Positions 53,916-64,000 of a stretch of DNA of 64,000 bases are shown piece after piece (the stretch's first letter is position 1; each line of letters starts with the position of its first letter). A program made the translations under genes and the position numbers. Below the pieces are notes generated by a model. That model saw nothing but the letters and a program-made list of their open reading frames with translations. It made no database searches and was not told the origin of the DNA. The stretch is from Caenorhabditis elegans (lineage: Eukaryota > Nematoda > Chromadorea > Rhabditida > Rhabditidae), in contig NC_003281.10 in NCBI RefSeq assembly GCF_000002985.6, positions 5,890,001 through 5,954,000 of the forward strand, in the 5' to 3' direction.

Positions 53916-56120
53916 TCAGATGCTGGATTGTCCTATGAGTTGCGCTTTCAATGTCTGCGAATTGGCGTCGGTGATCAGAATCTTTGCATATTGACCAGGT
54001 TCCAAACAGAGTTTCGAATTGTCGAACACTGCTTTCACACCACCATCGATCCTTCCATGTGAAAATGATGCATCCCTTTTTGACTTCTAAAAATATTATT
54101 TTAATTCATTTTATTGGTGTTTATAGATGACTCACTCCTTCCAACAAAACCGTCTGTTCCGACCCGATAAGCGCTTGGTTCAATTTCAATGCTTCTTCCC
54201 GAAATACAGTAGTCAAATCTAAATGTCTTCTTGCTTTTACATCTTCTGGAACATCGTCTGTTAACCGATGATGTGCTCGCGTTTTCTGAAAATAATCTGA
54301 TAGGAACAATTTTCAGCAACTGACTCACTCCACGCATACTGTAGGGGAAAACGAAGCAGAATGAATAACGAACGGCTCGAATGAGGGAAAGTGTGTTCTG
54401 ATGAGCTTGTTCAGTTTCTCCACAGAATCCGGCAATGAAGTCACTTGTCAGAGAGACGCCTGATAAAATAATTAAGTTTTGTTTGAAGAGTGATTCATAC
54501 TCACTTGGTAAAACATGTCTAATATCATCAACTAATCTCAAATACAGATCTCTTGTGTATCCTCTTTCCATCCGTTCCAATGTCTCATCATCTCCACTTT
54601 GTGCTGGAAGATGAAGTTGTTTGCAGAGATTTGGACGGGATGCAATAAGCTCGATCAACTGAAGGTTATCATGATTATCAATTAAAGCTTCATAAAAGTT
54701 ACCTGCATCGGGAAATCCTTTGGATGCGGGGAAGTGAACCGAAATCGGATATCTGGAGCTGCATCAGCGACTTTTTCAAGCAATGTTGTAAAGGTCAGGC
54801 CCCCACTTTTTGGTTTATAAACAGTCTTAAAACCGGGAACTCTGTCCTCTTGTGATGTCGATGGAGCCATTGAGAAATCCATCGATGTCATATCTCTATA
54901 GCTATTCACATTTTGTCCAAGTAGTGTGACCTGTTTGTATCCCTGATCTCGAAGCCTCTGAACTTCTTCTACAATTGATTCAATAGGCCGACTTCGTTCT
55001 CTTCCTCTTGTGAATGGAACCACGCAGTATGTGCACATATTGTCACAGCCTCGCATGATCGAACTGAAGTTTTAAAATGTTTTTTTAAAATTGAAATTTT
55101 TAAATCGACAAACATGAAAGCCGTCTTGGAAGCACTATCGACTCGAATCGGTTGCACATCTGCATACGTTTCATCGAGAGAAAGTTGCACATTAATTCCA
55201 TTTGAACCACCTGCAGCAACTGCGACAAGGCGAGGAAGATCTCGGTACGAGTCTGGACCTGTAAAATTTGAGGTGTTTATTCATGAATTTTACGCATTTT
55301 TTAACGCACCTGCGACAATATTAACCAAATTCCGCTTCTCTAGCAAGTCGTGTCGTACTCGTTCTGCCATGCAACCTGGAAATCATTTTTTTACCTCTAA
55401 TATTTAATTTTGTTTGTTGGAAAATTGAAAAATATCAATTTCAAAATTAATTATATTCTATTTTCACGAATTTCCGATACCCGTTAGATTTGCTTAAATA
55501 GATTTTTCAGACGACTCGCCAATTTTGCACTAAAACTACGGTACCCGGTCTCGACACGACAAATTTTTGTTAAATGTGAGAAGGTAACAATTTATAGAGG
55601 AAGTTTTTTAGAATGAAGTATTTTTGATTTAATAACAAAAAAAAAAAAACTAACCCAGTACACCAACAATCTGTCCTTTATTCACCGAGTTCGATCTGAT
55701 CAGTTTTAACTGATTCCATACTTTTTTCTCGGCTCCATCCCGAATAGAGCACGTCATCAGAAGCACAATATCAGCATTTTCCTTTTTATCACTTTCTACG
55801 AATCCATACTTTGTCATGATAGATCGAACGATTTCCATGTCACTAACATTCATCTGACATCCATATGTCACGTAGCACACAGTTCTTCCATTTCCTTGTA
55901 AATCTTCTGGATTCAGATATTCTTTTGTATCCTCGATTGACGGAATGATTGCTTTCTGGCGTTGTTTTTTAGTGGATTCTTTTATGAAATCTGATAGTTG
56001 AAGTCCGTCTGTAGGAATTGCTCTTTTCGGTTTTACAGCGGCGGAAGTACTGCACCCAGAATGAGCCCTATAGACAGTTGAGCAGGATCCAACACTGCGG
56101 AGCCACCACTGGCGGAGCAT
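53916..56120 (-). CDS. CDK5RAP1/MiaB-type tRNA methylthiotransferase
   Basis: Radical-SAM enzyme that adds a methylthio group to i6A37 of tRNAs (ms2i6A), mitochondrial in animals. Exons, read downward: 56120-55655, 55375-55310, 55258-55114, 55063-54704, 54659-54505, 54459-54329, 54285-54136, 54086-53916; 547 residues. The N-terminal UPF0004 domain has its three cluster cysteines, Cys88 (TYGCQMN), Cys124 (MTCSIRDG) and Cys157 (GCMAERV). The radical-SAM cluster is C232-DNM-C236-TY-C239 in [13 protein letters not shown]. Further signatures are [26 protein letters not shown] and [11 protein letters not shown]; a TRAM-like tail follows. The N-terminal 30 residues are Arg/Ser-rich and suit a mitochondrial presequence. 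It starts 258 bp after the folylpolyglutamate synthase stop on the same strand, with an acceptor three bases before ATG, so it is probably the downstream gene of an operon. Confidence 0.93.
55535..55575. repeat. Dispersed-repeat piece (ggtctcgacacgac type)
   Basis: The segment acggtacccggtctcgacacgacaaattt lies in a methylthiotransferase intron. Near-identical words occur near 13190, and in reverse near 37600 and 38240. It is a small dispersed family common in nematode introns and spacers. Confidence 0.55.
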
Positions 56121-56378
56121 TTCCCTGTAATTTTTAGTTTCAAGAACTTCAATAAAAGTTTGATAAAAATAATTATTGTCACAATAACCCTCTCTAATTC
56201 TAACAAGAAAGATATACAGAAGTTCAACAGTTTTATTGAGCAAATTGAAAAATTCGAGAGAAATGTCTTTGGGAATTGGGAACACAGATGGCAAACCAGA
56301 AAATACTATAACACCCTAGGATTATTTACAACAATAACAAGAACATGCAAAACAAGACAGAATATATCAATTTTAAAT

Positions 56379-58172
56379 TTATTTTCCTTTTCCAGCCAAA
56401 TTAAGAACTCCGCCAACAAGATGAAGACTTCCAGTGACAAGGACGAGGATTTCCTGAGATGCTGCTTGGGATTCGATGAACTTATACGCACTTGATATGC
56501 AGTCAAATACTTTCATTTGATCTTCAGTAACAGATTCCGGTTGATCCAGAGATTCTTTCCATGCCTGCACACATTGATTTGCCTTCTCTGCTTGTTCATC
56601 TCGAGAAGCGTTCAGGTTGGCCGAATCAGCAGATTTATCAATGCTCGAGTGGAGTTGAGTTGGACATGAAACGATTTGGGAGATTCCGAGAGGCTGAATC
56701 TTTTTATAGGTTAGAGAATAAATACAAACATCTGAGATATTACCTTCAAATATTTAATCAAAGTAGATGGGCATCTGTCAGCAGTACATTGAAACAGGAG
56801 GATCTTCTTCACATTCTCCTTTTTCAAATTCACAATTTCCTCGGCTGCCCACTCGGAGCAGGCTTCCATGCTTTTTGGAGTATGTGCTCCGTCCAAAAGA
56901 TACGTGACATTACGATCTGTAGAAACGATTTGACTTCTTCCAGGCCAGCGGCAAGATTCTATGGCATCACACATCCACAATGGAACATTGAAGCCACTGG
57001 TGTCAGTGGACAATGGAACTCCTGGCAGTGGGAAGCCACATTTTTCCGCCCATGCACGAACCAATTGAAGAGCCATGGAAACGTTGGAGAATTGATGTGC
57101 TCCACGTATTCCTGGTGATATATCTCGAGCAAATTGGTAGGCAGATACCGGAGGAGTTTGAAAAAGTGGAACATGTTTTGAAATGGCGCGAGCGATGAGA
57201 ACCTAAATAGTTTTTGATATATATTTTCAAAAGGATGAACGAGTTGACCCGTGTTTGTAACACTTGCAATTAAAATATCTATTTTAAATTTATTTTTCTC
57301 GTAAAATTTCTTATCTACTTGGTTTTATACAATGATTTTAAATAAATGTAAGTTTTCACCTCTTCTGCTTCCGTAGTCGTTGGCGAATAAAATGCCGGTA
57401 CACTTTCTTTGAAAATTCCTGCTTTGTGCCATGCAATTTCGGATAACTTATTTCCAAGAATGGACATGTGATCATAATCAAGTGTAGTCACTCCGCAGAC
57501 TTTTGGCTTCTCAACAACATTTGTGCAATCGTATTCTCCGCCGATTCCAACTTCGAGAATCATAACTTGAACGTTTAGCTTGACGAAAATTCGGAAAGCA
57601 AGAAGAGTCAAGAATTTAAAGTAGGCGGGCATATTGTCGCTGTGCTCTCTTTTGATGATGTCGTACACTGAAAATATTAATTATATTAATTTTAAAAAAA
57701 TTAAAATAGTGATGTTACCATGGAAAAATTCTTCGGCAAACATCTGCTCACTAACCGGCTGTCCATCAACTTGAATTCTCTCTCTAACATGAACCAGATG
57801 GGGTGACGAATAGAATCCAGTTCGGAGCCCTTGACTTCTTAAAATTGATTCAACGAAAGCACAAGCGCTTCCTTTTCCCTTCGTACCGCTCACATGGATG
57901 ATATTCAAAGCGTTAAGATCTTCTGCGGATATGTTCAGAGATTCCAGATACTTTCGGCATTGCGGAAGATTAATCGCTTGCAAGTTCTCCCTTTGAACAC
58001 GTAACTTTTTGATAGTCGCCGCGTTTGACTGAAGGCCATTCAAAAGACGAACAGATTCTTCATAGCATGGTACAGCTTTTTCAGATGACATTCTAAGTTG
58101 GTTAGCACCGCAAGCTGTGGAGGATGTTGTTGGTAGAAGAATCCTGTTAGTTTGAGGTAAAAGTCGCATCAT
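56379..58172 (-). CDS. Folylpolyglutamate synthase
   Basis: ATP-dependent ligase that adds glutamates to folates so they stay in the cell and in mitochondria. Exons, read downward: 58172-57719, 57667-57360, 57202-56744, 56693-56379; 511 residues, usual for the eukaryotic enzyme. Motifs: the FPGS P-loop HVSGTKGKGS (residues 93-102), FYSSPHLVHVRERI, the ligase loop ILEVGIGGEYDCTN, TTLDYDHMSILG, HKAGIFK, and DGAHTPKS in the C-terminal domain. The first 27 residues (MMRLLPQTNR, no acidic residue) look like a mitochondrial presequence. Met28 would give a cytosolic form, as in the mammalian gene. The final exon could begin at ATTCAG (used here) or at an AG six bases earlier; both are in frame. AATAAA overlaps the stop codon. 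Likely upstream gene of an operon with the methylthiotransferase. Confidence 0.93.
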
Positions 58173-58900
58173 TTTTAGGTTTTTTTTCGGGGAGATTAAT
58201 TGGATTATTGAGGTACTTTGATTAGTTAATTTTCATGCTAGTTTGGAACTAGTAGCAGCTGATTTCAGCCGTAGAAAAAAGAAAAACTCATTAAAAAATT
58301 ATTAGTTGATAACATTTCAAGACTGCATTTTGACGTGACGGTGTATGCACACTTGCGCGTGAAAGCAACTCAAAGAGCGACCACTTCGATTTTTCACTTT
58401 TTTCTTTTTTTTTCCAATTTCATAAGTTTTTCATAAAACCTGTTGGATTTTAGAGTTACTCGATAATTTTTCGAATCCAATAAGCGTAAAACCAGTCAAA
58501 AACTCAACATAATAAGTAAAACTAACCAAGTCGAGCGAGAATGAAAACCACGAGTAGGGGCAAAAATGGAACTAATGATACGCATTGAGGGGCAAAGATG
58601 CATGTGATAATATGATAATATAACGTAGATTGATCATAGAACATGGTTTAGTGTTTGCGCGGAAGGACATTCTCTCCGTTGTTTGTTCTAGTGAACGTTC
58701 AACGCTAAACTGAATCCTCAGCTAGAGGGGCTGGCCATCAATCTGTTTCTCTAAGTTCGATCCCTCTAGACGTCATATGCCTTCCAAAGTTCTTTTTTCC
58801 TCTTTTCGTTCAGTTGTTTTTCCATTTTTCTTCTTAATCCTCCTGCCTTTTCCTTTTTATTTCAAATTGATTTTATCTAGAATTTTCAGATCTTCAGTCG
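58173..58900. other. Divergent promoter of FPGS and the 5'-nucleotidase
   Basis: 727 bp between divergent start codons with no gene. It includes an inverted pair CTAGAGGG/CCCTCTAG at about 58721-58771 and a pyrimidine-rich stretch before the nucleotidase start. Confidence 0.5.
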
Positions 58901-61900
58901 ATGTCAAATAAAGTTGCAAGAAGGTTAGGAAAATGCCTTTTCGTTAGCGGAAGACGATTCGAAAGTCGACAATCAATCTTACAATTGCGAAGTAAGTGAA
59001 AGTGAGAACTTTGTAAAGATCATAATACAATTTTATCCTGTAAAAATTCAAAATCTCGTGAAATTTCAAATTATTTCCAAGAAATTCAGTTAATTTTCAA
59101 GGAGAGCTCCTACTCATTATCACCAACTGATTAGCCTGTCAGTCTGGAAAATCATTAAAAGTTATAGCCATTTTTAATTTTCCAGAAAAGATAAGAAAAT
59201 CGTCGGTATACTATAAATAAAACGGCTTGATCTCTGTCTTTCTCGCGGCATGTATTCTTTTTTAAATCACATGTTTTCTCTTCAGAATTTTCAAACAATC
59301 TTTTATTTTGATTTTTTGGATGCAATAGAAAATTCGAAAATTGAATTTTTCATAAGTTTTAGCCAAAAGCTCTTCCGCTTTTCCTGTAAAAAACCAGAAA
59401 ATACCAAATTCCCGCTCCGTGCTCCTTGGCTTTCGCCAAATTTCGAAAATAGTGACGATTTCCGATTTTCAAATAGGATTTTCGAAAATTCTCGATTCTC
59501 ATCTTTTTTTCTCTTTCGGATTTCTTTTTTGATTGAAAAATAATAATTACATTTTCCCTATTTTCAGTAATAGCATTCAAATTAAATTAAAAAAAAAATA
59601 CTACAGTACTCTAGGCCCTAAAGGCGCAGACACCCATTTCCAAAAAATTGATCTTGGCAGGAGTTTTTCGAATTGTTTGTTATTTTTCGTATCCAAAATT
59701 TTCACATCAAAAACGTAACAGCTGAATTATTGAAAATATTTTTTCTGAAACCCGGAAGTTTTGTGAAAATCCAATTTCCTAAAAAATTCCAAAACACCAC
59801 ATTTTCATCACTCTTCAACACGAGCCTTTTTCTCTTATTTTCAACCTCGCGAACTCGATACATATATCTTTGATCTCAGCTGCTCCTAGGGAGCTAAAAC
59901 CCAAAACTATTTTTCTTTTTCCTCTTCCTTTCCTCTCTCTTTTTTCCTTCTCGTTTCAACTCAACAAGTATCTTCCGCTGATCCATATTTTTCTCTGCGA
60001 CTCTACCATCTCGTATACTATTTCATTGCTCAAGTCGTCTTCGCTTTGACACATTGCTGTGCGCCTACTGCGACGGCGGCTCTCTTTTTTCGTTTTTCGC
60101 ATTTCCTCCAAAAAAAAAAATCTTCGTTTTTCGCGTCTCCCCGCCGTCTGCCTCCTTGTTATTTATCAATCTTCACGTCAAAACATGTCTGAAAGTTCAG
60201 TGATCCAAGGTGAGTAGGAGGATTTCAGTAGGAAAAAAGTTCGAATTAAAAATTGGGTTACGGTTAAACGAATCCAATTCCAGGCGTGCTCCGCGAGTCT
60301 TGTTGGCTTCAAACTGTGGTGTCTGTCTGTGAACACACGTATGTTCTATTTAAAATTTGTTGCGTAGGAAATTTGTTTAATACCAATTTTAAAAAATTAC
60401 TTTAAAAATTGCGTGAAAATATGTTCATTTCAAAATTCTACTCGTATCATGGGACATTGTTTTTCCGTTTTCTCCTCAAAGGAGACTATTAATTGTAGTG
60501 AGTTTTTTCACGAATTGAGAAATAATTTCAACATTTATGAATAGTAGAAAATTGGGGAATGTAAAAAATATTCTAAACTTTTTAATATTATACCAGAAAA
60601 ATGAGAAGCTCTGCCACATTTAGCAAATGCCCTAGAAGATTCTAAATCCAAAATACGTCACTGCAATCCGTTGGCTATAAATAATCTCTTCTGGGTCATC
60701 TATGTAAATTGACTGAAAATTTGGTATCAGATTCAATTTTTTGAACTCTACTAGTTTAGTTCTCAATTTAAACGATAATAAACTGTAAAACCTAATCAAA
60801 CTTTTTGACAGTCGTAAACCATTTCAAATTTAGTATTCTGCTCCCTCTCTCTCTCGCTTCTAAAGGGTCTCTTTGTCTATACAGTAACTCTATCTATCAG
60901 TTAGACAGTGACAGAACAAAGAGCCATGTCGATAAGGTGCCCTGTGGGAGTTTTCAACGACGAAAAAGTACAGTGGCTCTTTCTCTCTTATCTTGACTAC
61001 CACTACTGCTACCACTACTTCTGATTTATAATCGAAGTCCAAGTTGGGCGGGATGAAAATGTGAATATAAAAGGTGCATCGGCTGAATTAAAGTTACCAC
61101 TTTGAGAATTCTTTGCCAAAAAGCTTAACACTCTTCTCTCTGCGCATCTCGTTGAAGGCACCGAAGTTCCAGTTTTCTGTTAACCCCTGTCTTCTCCCCT
61201 CTAGCCCTCTCATACAGTGTCACATTTTTTTGTCGGTGACAGCAGTCATATCGTCAGAGATGCCGAAACTAACTGTACTAATAAATCTTTACTTTTTTGT
61301 TGGAAATTGTGAGATTCTCGCAGCATAGAAGAAGACAGAGAGACAGAGAGAGAGAGAGGAACGTCTAAAAGGGGCGGAGCGTTCGTTGGGTTAACTATAA
61401 AATCGTCGAGATTGCTGGGGAGAACTCTTTTCCCGTCCCAATATTTACTTTTGACTTTTAGACACTTTGATCTTCGACCTAACTTCTAAATATTTAGCTT
61501 TCTTTCTTTTTTTCAAGTTAAAAAGCACGTTTCTAGGCTCATTTTAAGGTATATTTGATTAATTTTTTTAAAAATTATACATCCCAAAAATCGTAGGTAA
61601 CGAATCGTCGCGATCTTCATATATTCTAAATCTAGATACAGTAACCCATTTTTAATACATTTTTGGAACTTATCCAATTTTGAAAGTTCAAGTTGTCTCC
61701 GTCTGTATGCGCAGACACCATACTTCAATTGACCTCTAAAATTTTGTCACGTGGCGACTTGTTCACATTCCCCTCATGTCTCCACCATGTCTCGAGTTTT
61801 TTCATGTCCTTTTCAGTTCAAGTGTTTCATGTCCACTTGAGCGTGAAAAAAGAATTAATTGAGATCTCTCATTTGACCAGTATAAGAGTAGTTAGTAACT

Positions 61901-63221
61901 TGTGAAATTTAGATTTATTTCGATATTCTAGATACTAGTAGTAAGAACTATGAATTCTGCTAACTCGTGTAAGTTGTTAAAAACTTGCCCTTTTTTATCT
62001 GATATTTGTATTTTTTCGTTAATGATTTTCCAATTTTCAGCCGAAACCCTCACTGACACACCACTCTCTGCCACACTCGACCAATCACAATTTTCAATGT
62101 TCAAAGCCGCCGAAATTGTGAATGCAGCAGCTGCCTGCGCTGAAGCAGAATGCATCGAACAGCTGAAAAAGACTGATGTCGTGCCATTACTGATGAACTA
62201 CCTACTTGGAGAAGAACAGATTCTGGTTGCTGATCCAACTGCAGTTGCGGCGAAACTTCGGAAAATGGTTGTTGGAGGCGCCGGGAAAACTGTAGTTATC
62301 AGTGATTTTGACTATACACTGTCTCGATTCGCCAATGAGCAAGGAGAACGTCTTTCGACCACCCATGGAGTTTTTGATGATAATGTAATGCGGTTAAAGC
62401 CAGAATTGGGACAAAAGTTTGTTGATCTGAAAAACAAGTATTATCCGATTGAGTTCTCGCCGAATCTGACGATGGAGGAAAAGATTCCACATATGGAGAA
62501 ATGGTGGGGAACAAGTCATTCATTGATTGTCAACGAAAAGTTCTCAAAGAACACAATTGAAGACTTTGTTCGTCAATCGAGAATTGTTTTCAAAGATGGA
62601 GCTGAAGATTTTATTGAAGCTCTCGATGCACACAACATTCCACTTGTCATCTTCAGTGCAGGAATCGGAAACATCATTGAGTATTTCCTTCAGCAGAAGC
62701 TCGGCGCAATTCCACGCAACACACATTTCATCTCCAACATGATTCTGTTCGATGAGGATGACAACGCTTGTGCATTCTCCGAGCCGTTGATCCACACTTT
62801 CTGCAAGAATTCATCAGTTATTCAGAAGGAAACATCGTTTTTCCATGATATTGCTGGAAGGTGAGAACAATCTAAATAACTGCATTGATACGAATTTTAA
62901 ATTTTCAGAGTAAACGTAATTCTGCTCGGTGACTCGATGGGTGATATTCACATGGACGTTGGAGTTGAAAGAGACGGGCCCACGTTGAAAGTTGGATATT
63001 ACAATGGATCGGTAAGGATTTTAACTTTAAATTGTTGAAAGTTATCTTTTTTTCAAAATTATTTAGACTGTCAATTTTTCCATAATTTTCTTCTCAATTT
63101 TCAGCTTGACGACACCGCCGCTCTCCAGCACTATGAGGAAGTCTACGACATTGTCCTGATTCATGATCCGACGTTGAATGTGGCTCAAAAGATTGTTGAC
63201 ATCATCAACTCATCACATTGA
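58901..63221 (+). CDS. Cytosolic 5'-nucleotidase III (pyrimidine type)
   Basis: HAD-superfamily phosphatase that dephosphorylates pyrimidine nucleoside monophosphates (NT5C3 family). Common exons 62041-62860, 62909-63011 and 63105-63221 follow one of three first exons: 58901-58991, 60185-60209 or 61950-61968, giving 376, 354 or 352 residues. Motif I is SDFDYTLS, with nucleophile Asp119 and Asp121 in the longest form. Motif II is VIFSAGIGN. The acidic motif is LLGDSMGDIHMD. NT5C3-specific features include LKNKYYPIEFSP, MEKWW and YDIVLIHDPTLNVA. The longest form has an Arg-rich, acid-poor N-terminus (MSNKVARRLGKCLF), which could target mitochondria. Catalytic residues are intact. Its 3' end converges on the gene at 63.7 kb. 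Confidence 0.92.
58992..60184 (+). other. Intron/promoter between first and second start exons
   Basis: 1.19 kb without supported coding sequence. The distal 250 bp is rich in C and T with several tcttcgt/tttcgc words and probably forms the promoter of the second start exon. Confidence 0.4.
60185..60209 (+). other. Second alternative first exon of the 5'-nucleotidase
   Basis: MSESSVIQ plus one base, followed by GTGAGT. Joined to 62041 it reads in frame. It lies just after a GC-richer pyrimidine stretch (59920-60170) that looks like a promoter and 5' UTR. Confidence 0.7.
60210..61949 (+). other. Intron/promoter sequence in the 5'-nucleotidase gene
   Basis: 1.74 kb with no supported exon. It holds a CT-rich patch near 60840, AGAG repeats at 61337-61360, and AT-rich remainder. 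Likely includes the promoter of the third start exon. Confidence 0.4.
61950..61968 (+). other. Third alternative first exon of the 5'-nucleotidase
   Basis: MNSANS plus one base, followed by GTAAGT, 72 bp before the common exon, and again in the same phase. It would need its own promoter, perhaps in 60800-61900. Confidence 0.65.
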
Positions 63222-63514
63222 TTCTTCACTTCCTTATTCTCTTCAAATTTTCATGTTTTATCTGTCGTGTCTCGCTGGCGAGATGGATACTGACCACTTT
63301 TATTCGCATTGTTCTTACCCAAATTCTATTTGCAATTATTCTTGAATGCTCGTTTTTTGAGCACCCACACCCGCCTCCTTTCACCGGTCATTGCTTTGTT
63401 CTGCTTTTCCCAGTCTACAAATTACCATGCTCCCGATTCAAAAGTCTGATACTAATCCCAGTTTGGCCTTTAAAAGGTCGTCTTCTACTCGCTAGTATAC
63501 ATGTATAGATGAAA

Positions 63515-63520
63515 AATAAA
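63515..63520 (+). terminator. Polyadenylation signal of the 5'-nucleotidase
   Basis: AATAAA about 295 bases after the stop codon, the first clear copy downstream of it. Confidence 0.55.
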
Positions 63521-63708
63521 AAGCTGAAATATTAAGCAATGTATTCTGGTTAAATTATAAAGTCAAACGAATGAGATCCAAAGTGGAAACAAGGAGCCAC
63601 TTCTAGATGAATAATTGAATGAATAGAAGATGCAGAGCGTTGTAGACAGGAAAATAAAATAAAAACCAAATCAAGAAAGTATATAAAACAGATATGATGC
63701 TCAACATC

Positions 63709-64000
63709 TCTATCGTCGTTGCTTCTTCTCCGGTGGGTAACCTCCGTCGCCATATGATCCGAACATGCCTCCTGGTCCTTGCTGTGGTGGATAATCACGG
63801 CCGGCTGAAATCGAGGAAACATTAATCTCGAACCAGATCCAATAAAACGAAGAATTTTAAAACTTACGCATTCCTCCTGGTGGTCCATTATCACTTTTGA
63901 AGATCTGCAATAATCGTTGGACTCCTTCGATCATGTTACTCCGTCCGTGAGATTTTGGAAGCATTCCTCCAGGACCTCCAGGTCCTCCCGGACCCCCTGG
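63709..64000 (-). CDS. nono-1: 3' end of a Gly/Pro-rich protein, probably NONO-like
   Basis: Two terminal exons are visible, running off the window edge: 64000-63868 and 63804-63709. They join in frame and end at a TAG. The visible 76 residues begin with a Pro-Gly-Gly collagen-like run, then HGRSNMIEGVQRLLQIFKSD, and end in GYPPEKKQRR. A Gly/Pro-rich tail closing with a basic cluster resembles the C-terminus of NONO/DBHS RNA-binding proteins, and nono-1 is the gene I expect beside these neighbours. No RRM or NOPS domain is visible here, so the assignment rests on position and tail only. Confidence 0.6.

Noticed and set aside
58700..58790. tRNA-like B-box word agttcgatccct
   Set aside because: No A box at the right distance and no cloverleaf; the visible pairing is just the CTAGAGGG/CCCTCTAG inverted repeat.

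Overview
The window looks like nematode nuclear DNA and is almost certainly Caenorhabditis elegans, from gene-dense chromosome III. The evidence is its base composition (AT-rich, long A/T runs), short 45-55 bp introns with TTTCAG-type acceptors, trans-splice-like acceptors next to start codons, and a gene set I recognise (pxl-1, dpff-1, a KDEL receptor, tdo-2, dnc-2, bcl-7, zmp-1, ubq-1). I rebuilt exon structures by hand from splice sites and reading phase. Every multi-exon gene listed closes in frame, but single-base errors at exon edges are possible.

Layout, left to right. 0.4-9.8 kb (-): paxillin pxl-1, with four LIM domains, LD motifs and two alternative first exons. 13.9-16.1 kb (-): the double-PHD chromatin protein dpff-1. 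17.1-18.2 kb (+): an ERD2/KDEL receptor. 18.8-24.5 kb (+): a 1714-residue DDX60-type helicase. 27.7-30.0 kb (-): tryptophan 2,3-dioxygenase tdo-2. 33.9-34.4 kb (+): a small protein I do not recognise. 34.5-35.7 kb (-): dynamitin dnc-2, divergent from the BCL7-type SWI/SNF subunit at 36.1-36.8 kb (+). 37.0-42.9 kb (-): the GPI-type matrix metalloprotease zmp-1, whose largest intron carries a 1.1-kb foldback element. 45.7-47.2 kb (-): an unrecognised coiled-coil protein. 51.0-53.7 kb (+): the 11-repeat polyubiquitin gene ubq-1. 53.9-58.2 kb (-): a CDK5RAP1/MiaB-type methylthiotransferase downstream of folylpolyglutamate synthase, probably one operon. 58.9-63.2 kb (+): a pyrimidine 5'-nucleotidase with three alternative first exons. 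63.7 kb to the edge (-): the 3' end of a Gly/Pro-rich protein, probably nono-1.

The genes are mostly unrelated housekeeping and cell-biology loci. The functional links are local: a likely two-gene operon, a 354-bp divergent promoter (dnc-2/bcl-7), and convergent pairs whose 3' ends nearly touch or overlap. I found no CRISPR array, rRNA or convincing tRNA, and no clearly new biological system. The most interesting signals are phase-matched alternative first exons in two genes, a long hairpin inside the zmp-1 transcript, a non-canonical ubiquitin unit (Thr9 to Ile), an ACGT-core motif upstream of the KDEL receptor and perfect copies in a gene-poor gap, and an inverted, related sequence pair in a dpff-1 intron.
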